A DNA stretch of 64,000 nt from AP-15 sp963845735 (GCA_963845735.1 CAWJTR010000001.1:372001-436000); one strand, 5' to 3'. Positions 34,741 to 46,584 are shown, numbered from the stretch's first letter. Program-made: numbers and translations. The notes: a model not told the origin generated them from the sequence alone.

Positions 34741-36258
34741 GTGCCGTGCCGCCGCTCGATCTTAATGCGCCGCGCTGTCGTTGTCGCGGCCGCCGCCTTC
34801 CTGTTTGCCGCTCCGGCAGCTGTAGTGACCGCGCCGGCCATGGCTCGCCCGGCGCCCGACGGCTTCGCCGATCTGGCCGCCAAGCTGTTGCCCTCGGTGG
34901 TCAACATCTCGACGACGCAGACGTTGAAAACCGCTGGCGGAGGCGACCAGGACGCGCCCGACATGCCGCAGTTTCCGCCGGGCTCGCCGTTCGAAAAGTT
35001 CTTTCACGACTTCCTCGATCACGGAGTGCCCAAGGGCGAGCGTCCCGACCTCGGACCGCGTAAGGCGACCTCGCTCGGCTCCGGCTTCATCATCGATCCG
35101 GCGGGCTACATCGTCACCAATAACCACGTCATCGCCGACGCCGACCAGATCACCGTCATCTTGCACGACAACACCAATTTGAAGGCAACGGTCGTCGGCC
35201 GCGACACCAAAACCGACATCGCCCTGCTGAAGGTCAAAACAGACAAGCCGCTGCCGGCGACGGTCTGGGGCAACAGCGACGCCGCGCGGGTCGGCGACTG
35301 GGTGCTGGCGATCGGCAATCCGTTCGGGCTCGGCGGCAGCGTCACCGCAGGCATACTGTCGGCGCGCCAGCGCGATATCAATTCCGGCCCGTATGACGAT
35401 TTTCTGCAAACCGATGCGCCAATCAATCGTGGCAACTCCGGCGGCCCGATGTTCGACATGGATGGCCGAGTCATCGGCATCAACACGGCGATTTATTCGC
35501 CCTCCGGCGGCTCGATCGGGATCGGGTTCGCCATCCCTTCGGCGCTGGCCAAGCTCGTCGTCGACGAGCTTAAGGACGAGGCCGACCATACCGTGCATCG
35601 CGGCTGGCTCGGCGTTCGCATCCAGGCGGTGACCGACGAGATCGCCGAAAGCCTCGGGCTCGTCAAGGCACGCGGCGCGCTGGTCGCCAGCCTCAGCGAC
35701 AAGGGGCCGGCGCAGGCCGCCGGAATCCAGCCGGGCGATGTGATCTTGAAGTTCGACGGCAAGGATGTCGACGACATGCGGCAGCTGCCGCGGCTTGTCG
35801 CCGAGACGCCCGTAAACAAGGCGGTTGCTGTCGTCTTGTGGCGAAAGCGCGCCGAAACCACGGTTCAGGTCAAGATCGCCAAGCTTGATGAGAGCGATCA
35901 GCAGGTGGCCAGCGCGCAGGATGCGCCCAAGAAAACAGCCAGGACCGAGACCGGCGTCGTCAAGACGCTCGGCCTGACCCTCTCCGGGATCACCCCCGAC
36001 CTCAAGGATAAGTTTTCTCTGGGCGACGATGCCAAAGGCGTCGTCGTCGTCGATGTTGCCAAGGACAGTTCGGCCGCCGACAGAGGGGTGCACCCCGGCG
36101 ACCTGATTATGGAGGCCGCGCAGGAGGAGGTGAAAAACCCGCAGGACCTCAGCAGCAAGATCGACGAGGCGAAAAAATCCGGGCGCAAATCGATCCTGTT
36201 GCTGGTCGAGCGGCAGGGCGATCTACACTTTGTCGCGCTTCGTCTCGACCAGAGTTGA
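34741..36258 (+). CDS. degP: periplasmic DegP/HtrA-type serine protease with two PDZ domains
   Basis: 505 residues. Signal peptide MRRAVVVAAAAFLFAAPAAVVTAPAMA. Trypsin-like domain with the triad His in VTNNHVIADA, Asp in KTDIALLKV and Ser in INRGNSGGPMFDMDG, plus the DegP Q-linker region (PFEKFFHDFLDHGVP). PDZ1 begins RGWLGVRIQAVTDEIAESLGL; PDZ2 covers about the last 95 residues (LGLTLSGITPDLKDKFSLGDDAKGVVVVDV). The GTG at 34741 has AGGAG nine bases upstream. Periplasmic quality control. It converges on serB. Confidence 0.93.
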   Translation: MPCRRSILMRRAVVVAAAAFLFAAPAAVVTAPAMARPAPDGFADLAAKLLPSVVNISTTQTLKTAGGGDQDAPDMPQFPPGSPFEKFFHDFLDHGVPKGERPDLGPRKATSLGSGFIIDPAGYIVTNNHVIADADQITVILHDNTNLKATVVGRDTKTDIALLKVKTDKPLPATVWGNSDAARVGDWVLAIGNPFGLGGSVTAGILSARQRDINSGPYDDFLQTDAPINRGNSGGPMFDMDGRVIGINTAIYSPSGGSIGIGFAIPSALAKLVVDELKDEADHTVHRGWLGVRIQAVTDEIAESLGLVKARGALVASLSDKGPAQAAGIQPGDVILKFDGKDVDDMRQLPRLVAETPVNKAVAVVLWRKRAETTVQVKIAKLDESDQQVASAQDAPKKTARTETGVVKTLGLTLSGITPDLKDKFSLGDDAKGVVVVDVAKDSSAADRGVHPGDLIMEAAQEEVKNPQDLSSKIDEAKKSGRKSILLLVERQGDLHFVALRLDQS

Positions 36259-36271
36259 GAGGAATGGCGGC

Positions 36272-37154
36272 TCAGGCGGCGAATTCCGCCCTCCGATATC
36301 CTTGGGCGTAGAGGAGACCGGTCAGATCGGCATGGTCGAAACGCCAGCGCGCGGCGGCAGCGACCGCGGGTTTGGCGCGAAAGGCGATACCGATGCCGGC
36401 GGCGGTCAACATCGGCAGATCGTTGGCGCCGTCGCCGACGGCAATGGTCTGTGCGAGCCGGATGCCGCGCTGGGCGGCGATCGCCAGCAATGTCTCGCGC
36501 TTGGTCTCGCCGGTTACGATCGGCGGCAGCACTTTGCCGGTAACCCGGCCGCCGACGACCTCCAGCCGATTGGCGACGATGCGGTCGAAACCGAGTTCGG
36601 CCCCGACCCGGTCGGCAAAGATCGTGAACCCGCCGGTGACGAGCGCGGTCATGGCGCCGTCGCGCCGCATCGTCGCGACCAGGGTGCGCGCTCCCGGCGT
36701 CAGACGAATTCGCGCGGCGGCCTCTTCGACAATGCGCGCATCGATCCCGGCCAGCAACGCGACGCGGGCCTCGAGTGCGGCGATAAAGTCGATCTCCCCG
36801 TTCATCGCCCGGCGGGTGATTTCGGCGACCTGCGGGCCGACGCCGAGGATCAGGGCCAGTTCGTCGAGCATTTCGTTTTCGATGACCGTCGAATTCGAGG
36901 TCGGCAACGAGCAGCCGCTTGCGCCGCCCGGCGGCCGGTTGAACCAGGATGTCGACCGGGTTGCTGCGAACAATGCCGCGCGCGGCGCGGGCGATCACCG
37001 ACGGGTCCGAGGCGTCGATAAGAAAATCGCAGGCTTCGTCCGGTGCGAGCCAGACCGGTTCGGCCTCGATCGCCAGCGCCGCGGCGACCGAAGCGGCGAG
37101 CCCGGAAAGGCCGCGATCGGCAGCGCCGGCGATCAAGGTGAGGGCGATGCGCAT
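36272..37154 (-). CDS. serB: phosphoserine phosphatase, frame break at the catalytic loop
   Basis: Frame 1 (37154 to about 36890) gives the regulatory N-terminal domain up to RKRLLVADLE. Frame 2 continues STVIENEMLDELALILGVGPQVAEITRRAMNGEIDF and the HAD core (VTGGFTIFADRVGAELGFDRIVANRLEV, GDGANDLPMLTAAGIGIAFRAKPAV). The family reads LLVADMDSTMI here, so the break falls on the DxDST nucleophile loop, where one extra base is present in the GAATTCGAC run. If real, the enzyme would be dead; the gene is otherwise intact, so an assembly error is likelier. Confidence 0.82.
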
Positions 37155-37202
37155 GCGTGGTCGTCCTACGCCGAGAGGCGGCAGGGCGACAAGCGGCTTG
37201 CG

Positions 37203-38153
37203 GCCAATTCGGCGCTCGCGCCAGCCGCCATCGTCATCGCCGGCCCGACGGCAAGCGGCAAATCCGCGCTGGCACTAGAGCTGGCAGAGGCGTTTGCCGG
37301 GACCGTCATCAACGCCGACAGCCTGCAATGCTATCGAGACTTGGTGATTTTGACCGCACGGCCCGATGCGCCGAATTGCGCCCGCGTACCGCATCGGCTC
37401 TACGGTTTTCTCGATGCCGCAGAACGCGGCTCCGTCGGCAGCTGGCGTGCGCTCGCCCTGGCCGAGATGGAGGGAGCGACGACGGCCGGCCGATTGCCGA
37501 TCGTTGTCGGCGGAACCGGCCTTTACCTCCGCGCGCTGGCGCTCGGGTTGGCGCCGGTTCCCGACATACCCCAAGCGGTTCGGCAGAAGGCGTTGGCGCT
37601 CCACCGCGCGCTGGGCGGGGCGGCGTTTCGCGAGCACCTGGCGCGGCTCGATGCCGATTCCGCCCGTCGGCTTCACGCCGCGGATACCCAACGCCTGGTG
37701 CGCGCCTATGAGGTGGTGCGCGCTACCGGGATCCCGATCGGCGCATGGCGCTGCCAGCCCCATGTACAGGCCGCCTACCGCTTTACAACGGTTCTGCTGA
37801 TGCCGCCGCGCGACCGGCTCTACGCCGCCTGCGACGCACGCTTTGCCGCAATGTTCGAGAGGGGTGCGCTCGCCGAGGCCGCAGCGCTTGCGGGTCGCGG
37901 CCTCGATCCCGGTCTGCCGGCAATGAAGGCCGTCGGGCTGCCCGAGCTGATACGCCATTTGCGCGGCGAGATCCCGCTTGGGGAAGCGGTCGCTGCCGCG
38001 CAGCGCGCGACGCGGCGCTATGCGAAGCGACAGATGACCTGGTTCCGCCATCAGATCGCGCCGGATCTGATCCTCGATGAGCAATTTTCGCAAAGTTTGT
38101 TGCGCCGCTCACGCCAGTTTATTGATGAGTTTCTGTTGACCGGCCGGGAATAG
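37203..38153 (+). CDS. miaA: tRNA dimethylallyltransferase, start not resolved
   Basis: About 316 residues: P-loop VIAGPTASGKSALALELAEAF, INADSLQCYRDLVILTARPD (tRNA/DMAPP contact Asp and Gln), PHRLYGFLDA, VVGGTGLYLRAL, and the C-terminal helical insert ending YAKRQMTWFRHQ. It adds the dimethylallyl group to A37 of tRNAs reading U-starting codons. In the open frame upstream of AANSALAP there is no ATG, GTG or TTG near the expected position, so either a frame break lies between 37147 and 37200 or an unusual start is used; 37203 is a working boundary. Overlap with the divergent serB start supports a start near 37150. Confidence 0.85.
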   Translation, partial: ANSALAPAAIVIAGPTASGKSALALELAEAFAGTVINADSLQCYRDLVILTARPDAPNCARVPHRLYGFLDAAERGSVGSWRALALAEMEGATTAGRLPIVVGGTGLYLRALALGLAPVPDIPQAVRQKALALHRALGGAAFREHLARLDADSARRLHAADTQRLVRAYEVVRATGIPIGAWRCQPHVQAAYRFTTVLLMPPRDRLYAACDARFAAMFERGALAEAAALAGRGLDPGLPAMKAVGLPELIRHLRGEIPLGEAVAAAQRATRRYAKRQMTWFRHQIAPDLILDEQFSQSLLRRSRQFIDEFLLTGRE

Positions 38154-38240
38154 ATGACTAGGTTGCCAGCCCCGCCTGAGGGCGAGCGCGCCTCGGCGGC
38201 CCACCCTGATGCGGGTTGTTTGTTTAAGAGGGAGCTGATC

Positions 38241-40004
38241 ATGTCGGCCGAGCCGATCAGCGGAGCAGAAATCGTCATCAAGGCGCTCGTCGACCAGGGC
38301 GTCGATGTCGTTTTCGGCTATCCGGGCGGCGCGGTCCTGCCGATCTACGACGCGCTCTTCAAGCAGAACGCGCTGCGCCACATCCTGGTGCGGCAGGAGG
38401 GTGGCGCGGTCCATGCCGCCGAGGGCTATGCGCGCTCGACCGGGCGGGTCGGCGTCGTGCTGGTGACGAGCGGCCCCGGCGCCACGAACGCGGTCACCGG
38501 CCTGACCGACGCGCTGATGGATTCGGTGCCGGTCGTGTGTTTGACCGGCCAGGTGCCGACCCACCTGATCGGCAACGACGCCTTTCAGGAGGCCGACACG
38601 ACCGGCATCACCCGGCCCTGCACCAAACACAATTATCTCGTCAAGGATGTGCGCGAACTGGCGCGGATGCTGCACGAAGCCTTCTACGTCGCCAAAAGCG
38701 GGCGTCCGGGGCCGGTGGTCGTCGATCTACCCAAGGACGTTCTTTTTGCGCTGGGCCCTTACAGCGGGCCGGAGGACGCGCGCCACAAAAGCTACCGCCC
38801 GCAGCTGACGCCCGATCCGGCGCGGATCGCGCAAGCGGTCGAGATGATTGCCGCGGCCAAGCGGCCGCTGTTTTACGGCGGCGGCGGGCTGGTCAATTCC
38901 GGACCCGAGGCCTGTGCGCGCTTTACGGAGCTGGTGCGGCTGACCGACGCGCCCTGCACCCTGACCCTGATGGGGCTCGGCGCGTTCCCGGCCGCCGATC
39001 CGCATTTTCTGGGCATGGTCGGCATGCACGGCACCTATGAAGCGAATTTGGCGATGCACGATTGCGATCTGATGGTCGCGGTCGGTTCGCGCTTCGACGA
39101 CCGGGTGACCGGGCGGCTCAACGCCTTCTCGCCGGGGTCGAAAAAGATCCACATCGACATCGACCCGTCCTCGATCAACAAGAACGTGCGCGTCGATCTG
39201 CCGATCATCGGCGATGCCGGGCAGGCAATGTCGGCCTTGCTCGCCGCCTGGCATGGCGCGCCCGGCCGTGATGCCGGGGCCGATCGCGCCCGATGGTGGC
39301 GGACGATCGAGGGTTGGCGCAGCCGCGACTGCCTGCGCTACGACCAGGGCCGACGCGACCTGATCAAGCCGCAATACGCGCTCGAACGGCTTTATGCGCA
39401 GACCCGCGACCGCGACGTCTACATCACCACTGAGGTCGGCCAGCATCAGATGTGGGCGGCCCAATTCTTCAAATTCGAAGAGCCTTACCACTGGATGACT
39501 TCGGGCGGGCTCGGCACAATGGGCTACGGCCTGCCGGCGGCGATCGGCGTCCAGATCGCGCACCCCGATGCTCTGGTCATCGACATTGCCGGCGAAGCGT
39601 CGATCCTGATGAACATCCAGGAGATGTCGACCGCCGCCCAGTACCGGCTGCCGGTGAAAGTATTCATTCTCAACAACCAATATATGGGCATGGTGCGCCA
39701 ATGGCAGGAATTGCTGCATGGCGGGCGCTATTCGGAGAGCTATACGGCAGCGCTTCCCGATTTCGTCAAACTGGCGGAGGCCTTTGGCGCGGTCGGACGG
39801 CGGGTCGAGGATCCTGCCGAGCTCGATGACGCGATCGCCTGGATGCTAAGAGCGCCGAGTGCGGTGATCCTCGATGTTGCGGTCGACCAGGCGGAAAACT
39901 GCTTCCCGATGATCCCGTCGGGCGCCGCGCATAACGAGATGCTGCTCGGCCCCAAGGACGAGGCAGAAAAGCCGGTCTCGGAAGAGGGGATGGTGCTCGT
40001 CTGA
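38241..40004 (+). CDS. ilvB: acetolactate synthase large (catalytic) subunit
   Basis: 587 residues. ThDP enzyme: PYR domain GAEIVIKALVDQGVDVVFGYPGGAVLPIYDAL with the catalytic Glu in LVRQEGGAVHAAEGYARSTG; FAD-binding middle domain; PP domain VIDIAGEASILMNIQEMSTAAQYRLPVKVFILNNQYMGMVRQWQELLHGGRYSESY (GEAS replaces the usual GDGS, common in alphaproteobacteria). First committed step to valine, leucine and isoleucine. ATG at 38241 with GGGAG; an upstream ATG at 38154 is not favoured. First gene of the ilvBNC operon. Confidence 0.95.
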   Translation: MSAEPISGAEIVIKALVDQGVDVVFGYPGGAVLPIYDALFKQNALRHILVRQEGGAVHAAEGYARSTGRVGVVLVTSGPGATNAVTGLTDALMDSVPVVCLTGQVPTHLIGNDAFQEADTTGITRPCTKHNYLVKDVRELARMLHEAFYVAKSGRPGPVVVDLPKDVLFALGPYSGPEDARHKSYRPQLTPDPARIAQAVEMIAAAKRPLFYGGGGLVNSGPEACARFTELVRLTDAPCTLTLMGLGAFPAADPHFLGMVGMHGTYEANLAMHDCDLMVAVGSRFDDRVTGRLNAFSPGSKKIHIDIDPSSINKNVRVDLPIIGDAGQAMSALLAAWHGAPGRDAGADRARWWRTIEGWRSRDCLRYDQGRRDLIKPQYALERLYAQTRDRDVYITTEVGQHQMWAAQFFKFEEPYHWMTSGGLGTMGYGLPAAIGVQIAHPDALVIDIAGEASILMNIQEMSTAAQYRLPVKVFILNNQYMGMVRQWQELLHGGRYSESYTAALPDFVKLAEAFGAVGRRVEDPAELDDAIAWMLRAPSAVILDVAVDQAENCFPMIPSGAAHNEMLLGPKDEAEKPVSEEGMVLV

Positions 40005-40014
40005 GCACACTGCC

Positions 40015-40518
40015 GTGGCTGAAATCGAACGCCATACGATTGCCGTGCTGGTCGATAACGAACCGGGCATCCTCGCCCGCGTCGTCGGGCTGTTTTCCGG
40101 GCGCGGCTACAATATCGAAAGTCTGACGGTCGCCGAGGTCGATCGCCGCAACAACCTGTCGCGGATCACGATCGTGACCTTGGGGACGCGGATGATCATC
40201 GAGCAGATCAAGGCGCAATTGTCGCGGCTGGTGCCGGTGCACAAGGTCCACGACCTGACCGATGAGGGACCTTTCGTCGAGCGCGAGATGGCGCTGATCA
40301 AGGTCGCGGGCAAAGGCGAGTCGCGCATCGAGTCGTTGCGTCTCGCGGACATCTTTCGCGCCCGTGTGGTCAATTCGACGACCGACAGCTTTGTCTTCGA
40401 GATGACCGGCTCGGCGGAAAAGCTGAACGCTTTTATCACTTTGATGGAGCCGCTGGGGCTGGTCGAGATATCACGGACCGGCGCGGTCGCGATCGCCCGC
40501 GGGGCCGCGGGGTTGTGA
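40015..40518 (+). CDS. ilvN: acetolactate synthase small (regulatory) subunit
   Basis: 167 residues. N-terminal ACT domain RHTIAVLVDNEPGILARVVGLFSGRGYNIESLTVAEVD that binds valine for feedback inhibition, and the C-terminal regulatory domain REMALIKVAGKGESRIESLRLADIFRARVVNSTTDSFVFEMTGSAEKLNAF. GTG start at 40015, 10 bp after ilvB. The name ilvH is equally used. Confidence 0.94.
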   Translation: MAEIERHTIAVLVDNEPGILARVVGLFSGRGYNIESLTVAEVDRRNNLSRITIVTLGTRMIIEQIKAQLSRLVPVHKVHDLTDEGPFVEREMALIKVAGKGESRIESLRLADIFRARVVNSTTDSFVFEMTGSAEKLNAFITLMEPLGLVEISRTGAVAIARGAAGL

Positions 40519-40534
40519 GCTAGAGGAGATAAAA

Positions 40535-41554
40535 ATGCGCGTCTATTACGACCGCGATGCGGATGTAAATCTGGTCAAGTCGAAGAAGGTCGCGGTCATC
40601 GGCTATGGCAGCCAGGGCCACGCGCACGCCAACAATCTGCGCGACAGCGGGGTCAAGGATGTCGTCGTCGCCTTGCGGCCGGGCTCGCCTTCGGCGCAGA
40701 AGGCCGAGAACGCCGGCTTCAGGGTCATGACCAATTCCGAGGCCGCGAAATGGGCGGATATCGTCATGGTATTGGCGCCGGACGAATTGCAGGCGGCGCT
40801 CTACAACGGCGAATTGCGCTCCAACATGCGCGAAGGCACCGCACTCGCCGTCGCGCACGGGCTCAGCATCCATTTCCGGTTGATCGAGCCGCGCCCCGAC
40901 ATGGACGTGTTCATGATCGCGCCCAAAGGGCCGGGCCATACGGTGCGCTCGGAATACCTGCGTGGGGCCGGCGTTCCCTGTCTGCTCGCGGTCGAGCAGA
41001 ACCCCTCGGGCAACGCGGTCGAGATCGCGCTGTCCTACGGCTGCGCCATCGGCGGCGGTCGCGCCGGCGTCATCGAGACGACGTTTCGCGAGGAATGCGA
41101 GACCGACCTGTTCGGCGAGCAGTCAGTGCTGTGCGGCGGGCTGACCTCGCTGATCCTCGCCGGCTATGAGACGCTGGTCGAAGCCGGCTACGCGCCCGAG
41201 ATGGCCTATTTCGAATGCTGTCACGAGGTCAAGCTGATCGTCGACCTGATCTATGAGGGCGGCATCGCCAATATGCGCTACTCGGTCTCGAACACCGCCG
41301 AGTATGGCGACTACTCGCGCGGGCCGCGGGTCATCGACGACCATGTCCGCGCGGAGATGAAGAAAATCCTCGCCGACATCCAATCCGGCCGCTTTGCGCG
41401 CGAATGGGTGCTCGAAAACACCGCCGGCCAGCCGAGCTTCAAGGCAATGCGCCGCCGCGCCGCCGAGCACGAGATCGAGAAAGTCGGCGAAAAATTGCGC
41501 GCGATGATGCCGTGGATCGCCGAAAACCGCCTCGTCGACAAAACCAGGAACTAA
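40535..41554 (+). CDS. ilvC: ketol-acid reductoisomerase (class I)
   Basis: 339 residues. NADP-binding KVAVIGYGSQGHAHANNLRDSGVKDVVVALRPGS, substrate/Mg motifs DVFMIAPKGPGHTVRSEYLRGAGVPCL, ETDLFGEQSVLCGGL and VEAGYAPEMAYFECCHEVKLIVDLIYEGGIANMRYSVSNTAEYGDY. Length marks the short class I form. Preceded by AGAGGAG six bases before the ATG. Completes the ilvBNC operon. Confidence 0.96.
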   Translation: MRVYYDRDADVNLVKSKKVAVIGYGSQGHAHANNLRDSGVKDVVVALRPGSPSAQKAENAGFRVMTNSEAAKWADIVMVLAPDELQAALYNGELRSNMREGTALAVAHGLSIHFRLIEPRPDMDVFMIAPKGPGHTVRSEYLRGAGVPCLLAVEQNPSGNAVEIALSYGCAIGGGRAGVIETTFREECETDLFGEQSVLCGGLTSLILAGYETLVEAGYAPEMAYFECCHEVKLIVDLIYEGGIANMRYSVSNTAEYGDYSRGPRVIDDHVRAEMKKILADIQSGRFAREWVLENTAGQPSFKAMRRRAAEHEIEKVGEKLRAMMPWIAENRLVDKTRN

Positions 41555-41695
41555 TCCTTCACCTGCTTGGTCGTCGGATCAGTTCGCTATACCACCGGTG
41601 CGCTGCTGATCTGCTTGCTGTTTTGGCCATCGAGCCGGCGCTAATCGAAAATAAACCAATGCGGTGTTCGATGCCGGGCGGAAGGCGGCCCGGCA

Positions 41696-43272
<1,577 letters not shown>

Positions 43273-43323
43273 GCCGCGGCCGATCGCGACCGAGTTGTTC
43301 TGCGATCGGCCCCTCGGACAGCG

Positions 43324-44791
43324 ATGCGCGTCCTCCATGTCTGTGCCGAGCTGTATCCCTGGGTCAAGTCGGGAGGGCTCGGCGATGTCGCCGCGGGGCT
43401 GCCCCCGGCATTGACCGCGCTCGGCGCGGACGTGCGCCTGCTGCTGCCCGGCTTTTCCGGTTTTCTCGATGCTTTCCCGGACATTGCCGATGCCGCCCGA
43501 ATGGCGACGCCGTTCGCGCCGGAGCGGGTGCGGGTGGCGCTCGCCCGCCTGCCCGGGACCGAGCGGATGGCCTATCTCGTCGACCATCCGCCGTTCTACG
43601 ACCGGCCCGGCAATCCCTACGCGGGGCCCGGATGGCGGCGATTGGCCTGACAACCATCGCCGCTTCGGGCTGTTCGGCTGGGTGGCGGCGGCGTTGGCGC
43701 GCGGGGCCGACAGCGGCTGGCGGCCCGACATCCTGCATTGCCACGACTGGCACTCCGGGCTGGCGCCCGCCTATCTGGCGGCCCTCCCGCCGCCGGAGGG
43801 CCCCACGCCTGTCGTGTTCACGATCCACAACATCGCCTATCGCGGGCTGTTCCCGCCCGGGATTTTCCCGGAGCTGGCATTGCCGCCCGGATTCTTCTCG
43901 GTCAACGGGGTCGAATTTTACGGGCAGGTGTCGTTCATCAAGGCGGGGCTGTTCTATGCGGACCGCCTGACCACGGTCAGCCCGACCTATGCGCTGGAGA
44001 TCCAGACCCCGGCTTTCGGCTGGGGCCTCGACGGGCTGCTGCGCAGCCGTGCGGCGGTGCTAACCGGGATCTTGAACGGGGTCGATTACAGGATTTGGGA
44101 TCCACAGAATGATGCCAATCTGCCGCAGAGCTACAGTCTCAAAGACGCGGCGGCGGGAAAGCAGGCGGCCAAAGCGGCGTTGCAGCGCCGCCTCGGACTC
44201 GAACCGCGAGCGGATATACCGCTGTTTGGGGTGGTCAGCCGCCTGACCCCGCAAAAAGGCCTCGACCTGCTTCTCGCCATTGCGCCGGATCTGGTGGCAG
44301 GCGGCGCCCAGCTTGCTCTTCTCGGTTCCGGCGACGCCGATCTCGAACGGGGTTTTGCCGCGATGGCACAAAGCCATCAAGGATCGGTCGGGGTCGAGCT
44401 CGGCTATGACGAGGCGCTGTCGCATCTGATCATCGGCGGCGCCGACGTCTTGGTCATGCCTTCTCGTTTCGAGCCCGGCGGCCTAACCCAGCTCTATGCG
44501 CTGCGGTACGGGACCCTGCCGTTGGTTCGTCGGGTGGGCGGGTTGGCCGATACGGTCGTCGGCGCCGATGCGTTGAGCCTCGCGGACGGAACCGCAACCG
44601 GCTTCACCTTCGACGTCGAGAGCCCGCAGGCGCTGGGCTCGGCGATCGAGAGGGTCGCCGTGCTGTTTCGCCAGCGCGCGATTTGGCGGCAGATGATCAG
44701 ACGAGCGATGACCCGCGACTTCAGCTGGGATGCCGCCGCCCGCCAATATCTCGCACTTTACCGCGAGCTGCGGCCGGACCTGTCGATGTAG
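43324..44791 (+). CDS. glgA: glycogen (starch) synthase, frame break near 43635
   Basis: Frame 1: MRVLHVCAELYPWVKSGGLGDVAAGLPPAL carries the KSGGLGD ADP-glucose loop, running to NPYAGP. Frame 2 resumes DWPDNHRRFGLFGWVAAALA, then ILHCHDWHSGLAPAYLA, TIHNIAYRGLFPP, GQVSFIKAGLFYADRLTTVSPTYALEI, GVVSRLTPQKGLDLL, and PSRFEPGGLTQLYALRYGTLPLVRRVGGLADTV with the catalytic E-x7-E (GT5, GT-B fold). One-base error most likely near 43635. No other glg genes are next to it. Confidence 0.83.
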
Positions 44792-44835
44792 CGCGACAGC
44801 TGCGCCGCCAAATGCCGGCTTTTCGCGCCTGCGCT

Positions 44836-45405
44836 TTAGATGGCTGATTCAATGCGCCGGTCAGGCACAAACCACATTAGCGCGACCACGACATACAACG
44901 CGATGGCAATCCAGGGCCGGACGAAGGCCAGCACGATCGCGACAGCGTAAATCAACAACGACAACTTGGCTTTCAAATCGCTGCCCACCGCCTCGGCCAG
45001 CTTCGAGCTTCGGCCATTGCGGGCGATAATCGCCAATTCCAGCAGGAGATAACCGATCGCGGCCAGAATGAGCACGGCGCCGTAGGCGGCGGTCGGCAGG
45101 GCGGTGAAATCGGCTTCGTCCATCCAGCGGATCACAAAGGGCATAAGCGAAATCCAAAACAACAAGAACAGGTTCGCCCATAGTACTTTGCCGTCGACGC
45201 GCTCGGTGGCGTGCAGCATGTGGTGGTGGTTGTTCCAGAAGATCCCGACGTTGGTATAGCTCAGCGCATAAACCAGAAATATCGGAAGGCTAGACCGCAG
45301 CGCCGCAAAGTCGGAGCCGGCCGGCACTTTCATATCGAGCACCATGATCGTGATCACGATGGCGATCACGCCGTCGGTAAAGGCTTCAAGCCGCCCCTTG
45401 CCCAT
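44836..45405 (-). CDS. TMEM175-type (DUF1211) membrane potassium channel
   Basis: 189 residues, mostly membrane helices. It opens GKGRLEAFTDGVIAIVITIMVLDM, matching the RxxxFSDGV signature at the first helix of the TMEM175/DUF1211 family (Ser replaced by Thr here). Further helices: LPIFLVYALSYTNVGIFWNNHHHML, VLWANLFLLFWISLMPFVIRWM, AAYGAVLILAAIGYLLLELAII, LSLLIYAVAIVLAFVRPWIAIALYVVVALMWFV. Start at ATG 45405 with AGGAG nine bases upstream, not 45426. Family members conduct K+. Confidence 0.85.
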   Translation of the reverse strand: MGKGRLEAFTDGVIAIVITIMVLDMKVPAGSDFAALRSSLPIFLVYALSYTNVGIFWNNHHHMLHATERVDGKVLWANLFLLFWISLMPFVIRWMDEADFTALPTAAYGAVLILAAIGYLLLELAIIARNGRSSKLAEAVGSDLKAKLSLLIYAVAIVLAFVRPWIAIALYVVVALMWFVPDRRIESAI

Positions 45406-45480
45406 CCTCGATCTCCTGCACGGCATTTCCGCTGAGCAGGCTTGGCAGTCGACCGGAACTTCACGAGCTGCCGGTAACCG

Positions 45481-46581
45481 TCACACATTGAACCGAAAGT
45501 GCATGACGTCGCCGTCACGGACCACATAATCGGCGCCTTCGAGGCGCATCCGGCCAGCGTCCTTGGCGCCCTGCTCGCCGCCATGGGCGACGAAATCCGC
45601 GTAGGCTATTGTCTCGGCGCGGATAAAGCCTTTCTCGAAATCGCTGTGAATGACGCCTGCGGCCTGCGGAGCCCTGGTGCCGCGCGGAATTGTCCAGGCG
45701 CGCGCCTCTTTCGGCCCGGCGGTCAGGAATGTGATCAAATCGAGCAGCGCGTAGCCGGCGCGGATCACCTGGTCGAGGCCGGTCTCGCCGAGGCCGAGCG
45801 CCGCGAGAAGCTCATGCCGCTCGCCCGGATCCGCCAGCACCGCCAGCTCGGCTTCGATCGCCGCCGAAATCACCACCATCTCCGCTCTCTGCGCGGCGGC
45901 ATATTCGGCAACGCGTTGGCTCGCTGCGTTGCCGGTCACGGCGGCGGTCTCGTCGACATTGGCGATGTAGAGCACGGGCTTGGCGCTTAACAATTGCAGC
46001 GACTTCAGCTCGAGCTGCTGCTCCTGGGTCAGCGCAGCCCGGCGCGCCGGCACCCCCTCCTGCAGCCCCGCCAATACCGGCTCGATAATTGCGAGCTGGG
46101 CCCGCGCCTCGCGATCGCCGCCGCGGGCGCGTTTCTGCGCCGCGACCGCGCGCCGCTCGAGGCTCTCGAGGTCGGCCAGCATCAACTCGGTCTCGACGGT
46201 CTCGGCATCGCGGATCGGATCAACCGTACCCTCGACATGGACAACGTTGTCATCCTCGAAGCAGCGCAGGATCTGGGCGATCGCATCGACATCGCGCAGG
46301 TGGCCCAGAAACTGATTGCCGAGCCCCTGCCCCTTCGAGGCGCCGCGCACCAGCCCGGCGATATCGACGAATTCCAGCTGGGTCGGGATGATCTTGGCGG
46401 ATTTGGCAAGCCGCGCGCAGACCGCAAGACGTTCGTCGGGCACCGCGACCCGGCCGATATTCGCCTCACGCGTCGAGAACGGATACTTCGCCGCCTCTGC
46501 CGCCTGGGTCGCGGTCAACGCGTTGAACAGGGCGGATTTGCCGACATTCGGCAAGCCGACGATGCCACAGTTGAAGCCCAT
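45481..46581 (-). CDS. ychF: YchF/Ola1-type ATPase of the Obg family
   Basis: 366 residues. G1 GLPNVGKSALFNALT, G3 VDIAGLVRGASKGQGLGNQFL, and G4 replaced by the ATP-preferring NxxE form (ANVDE at IANVDETAAV). C-terminal TGS-like domain LITFLTAGPKEARAWTIPRGTRAPQAAGVIHSDFEKGFIRAETIAYADF. Ribosome-associated ATPase. It follows pth by 3 bp in the rplY-pth-ychF group. Confidence 0.95.
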   Translation of the reverse strand: MGFNCGIVGLPNVGKSALFNALTATQAAEAAKYPFSTREANIGRVAVPDERLAVCARLAKSAKIIPTQLEFVDIAGLVRGASKGQGLGNQFLGHLRDVDAIAQILRCFEDDNVVHVEGTVDPIRDAETVETELMLADLESLERRAVAAQKRARGGDREARAQLAIIEPVLAGLQEGVPARRAALTQEQQLELKSLQLLSAKPVLYIANVDETAAVTGNAASQRVAEYAAAQRAEMVVISAAIEAELAVLADPGERHELLAALGLGETGLDQVIRAGYALLDLITFLTAGPKEARAWTIPRGTRAPQAAGVIHSDFEKGFIRAETIAYADFVAHGGEQGAKDAGRMRLEGADYVVRDGDVMHFRFNV

Positions 46582-46584
46582 CGT

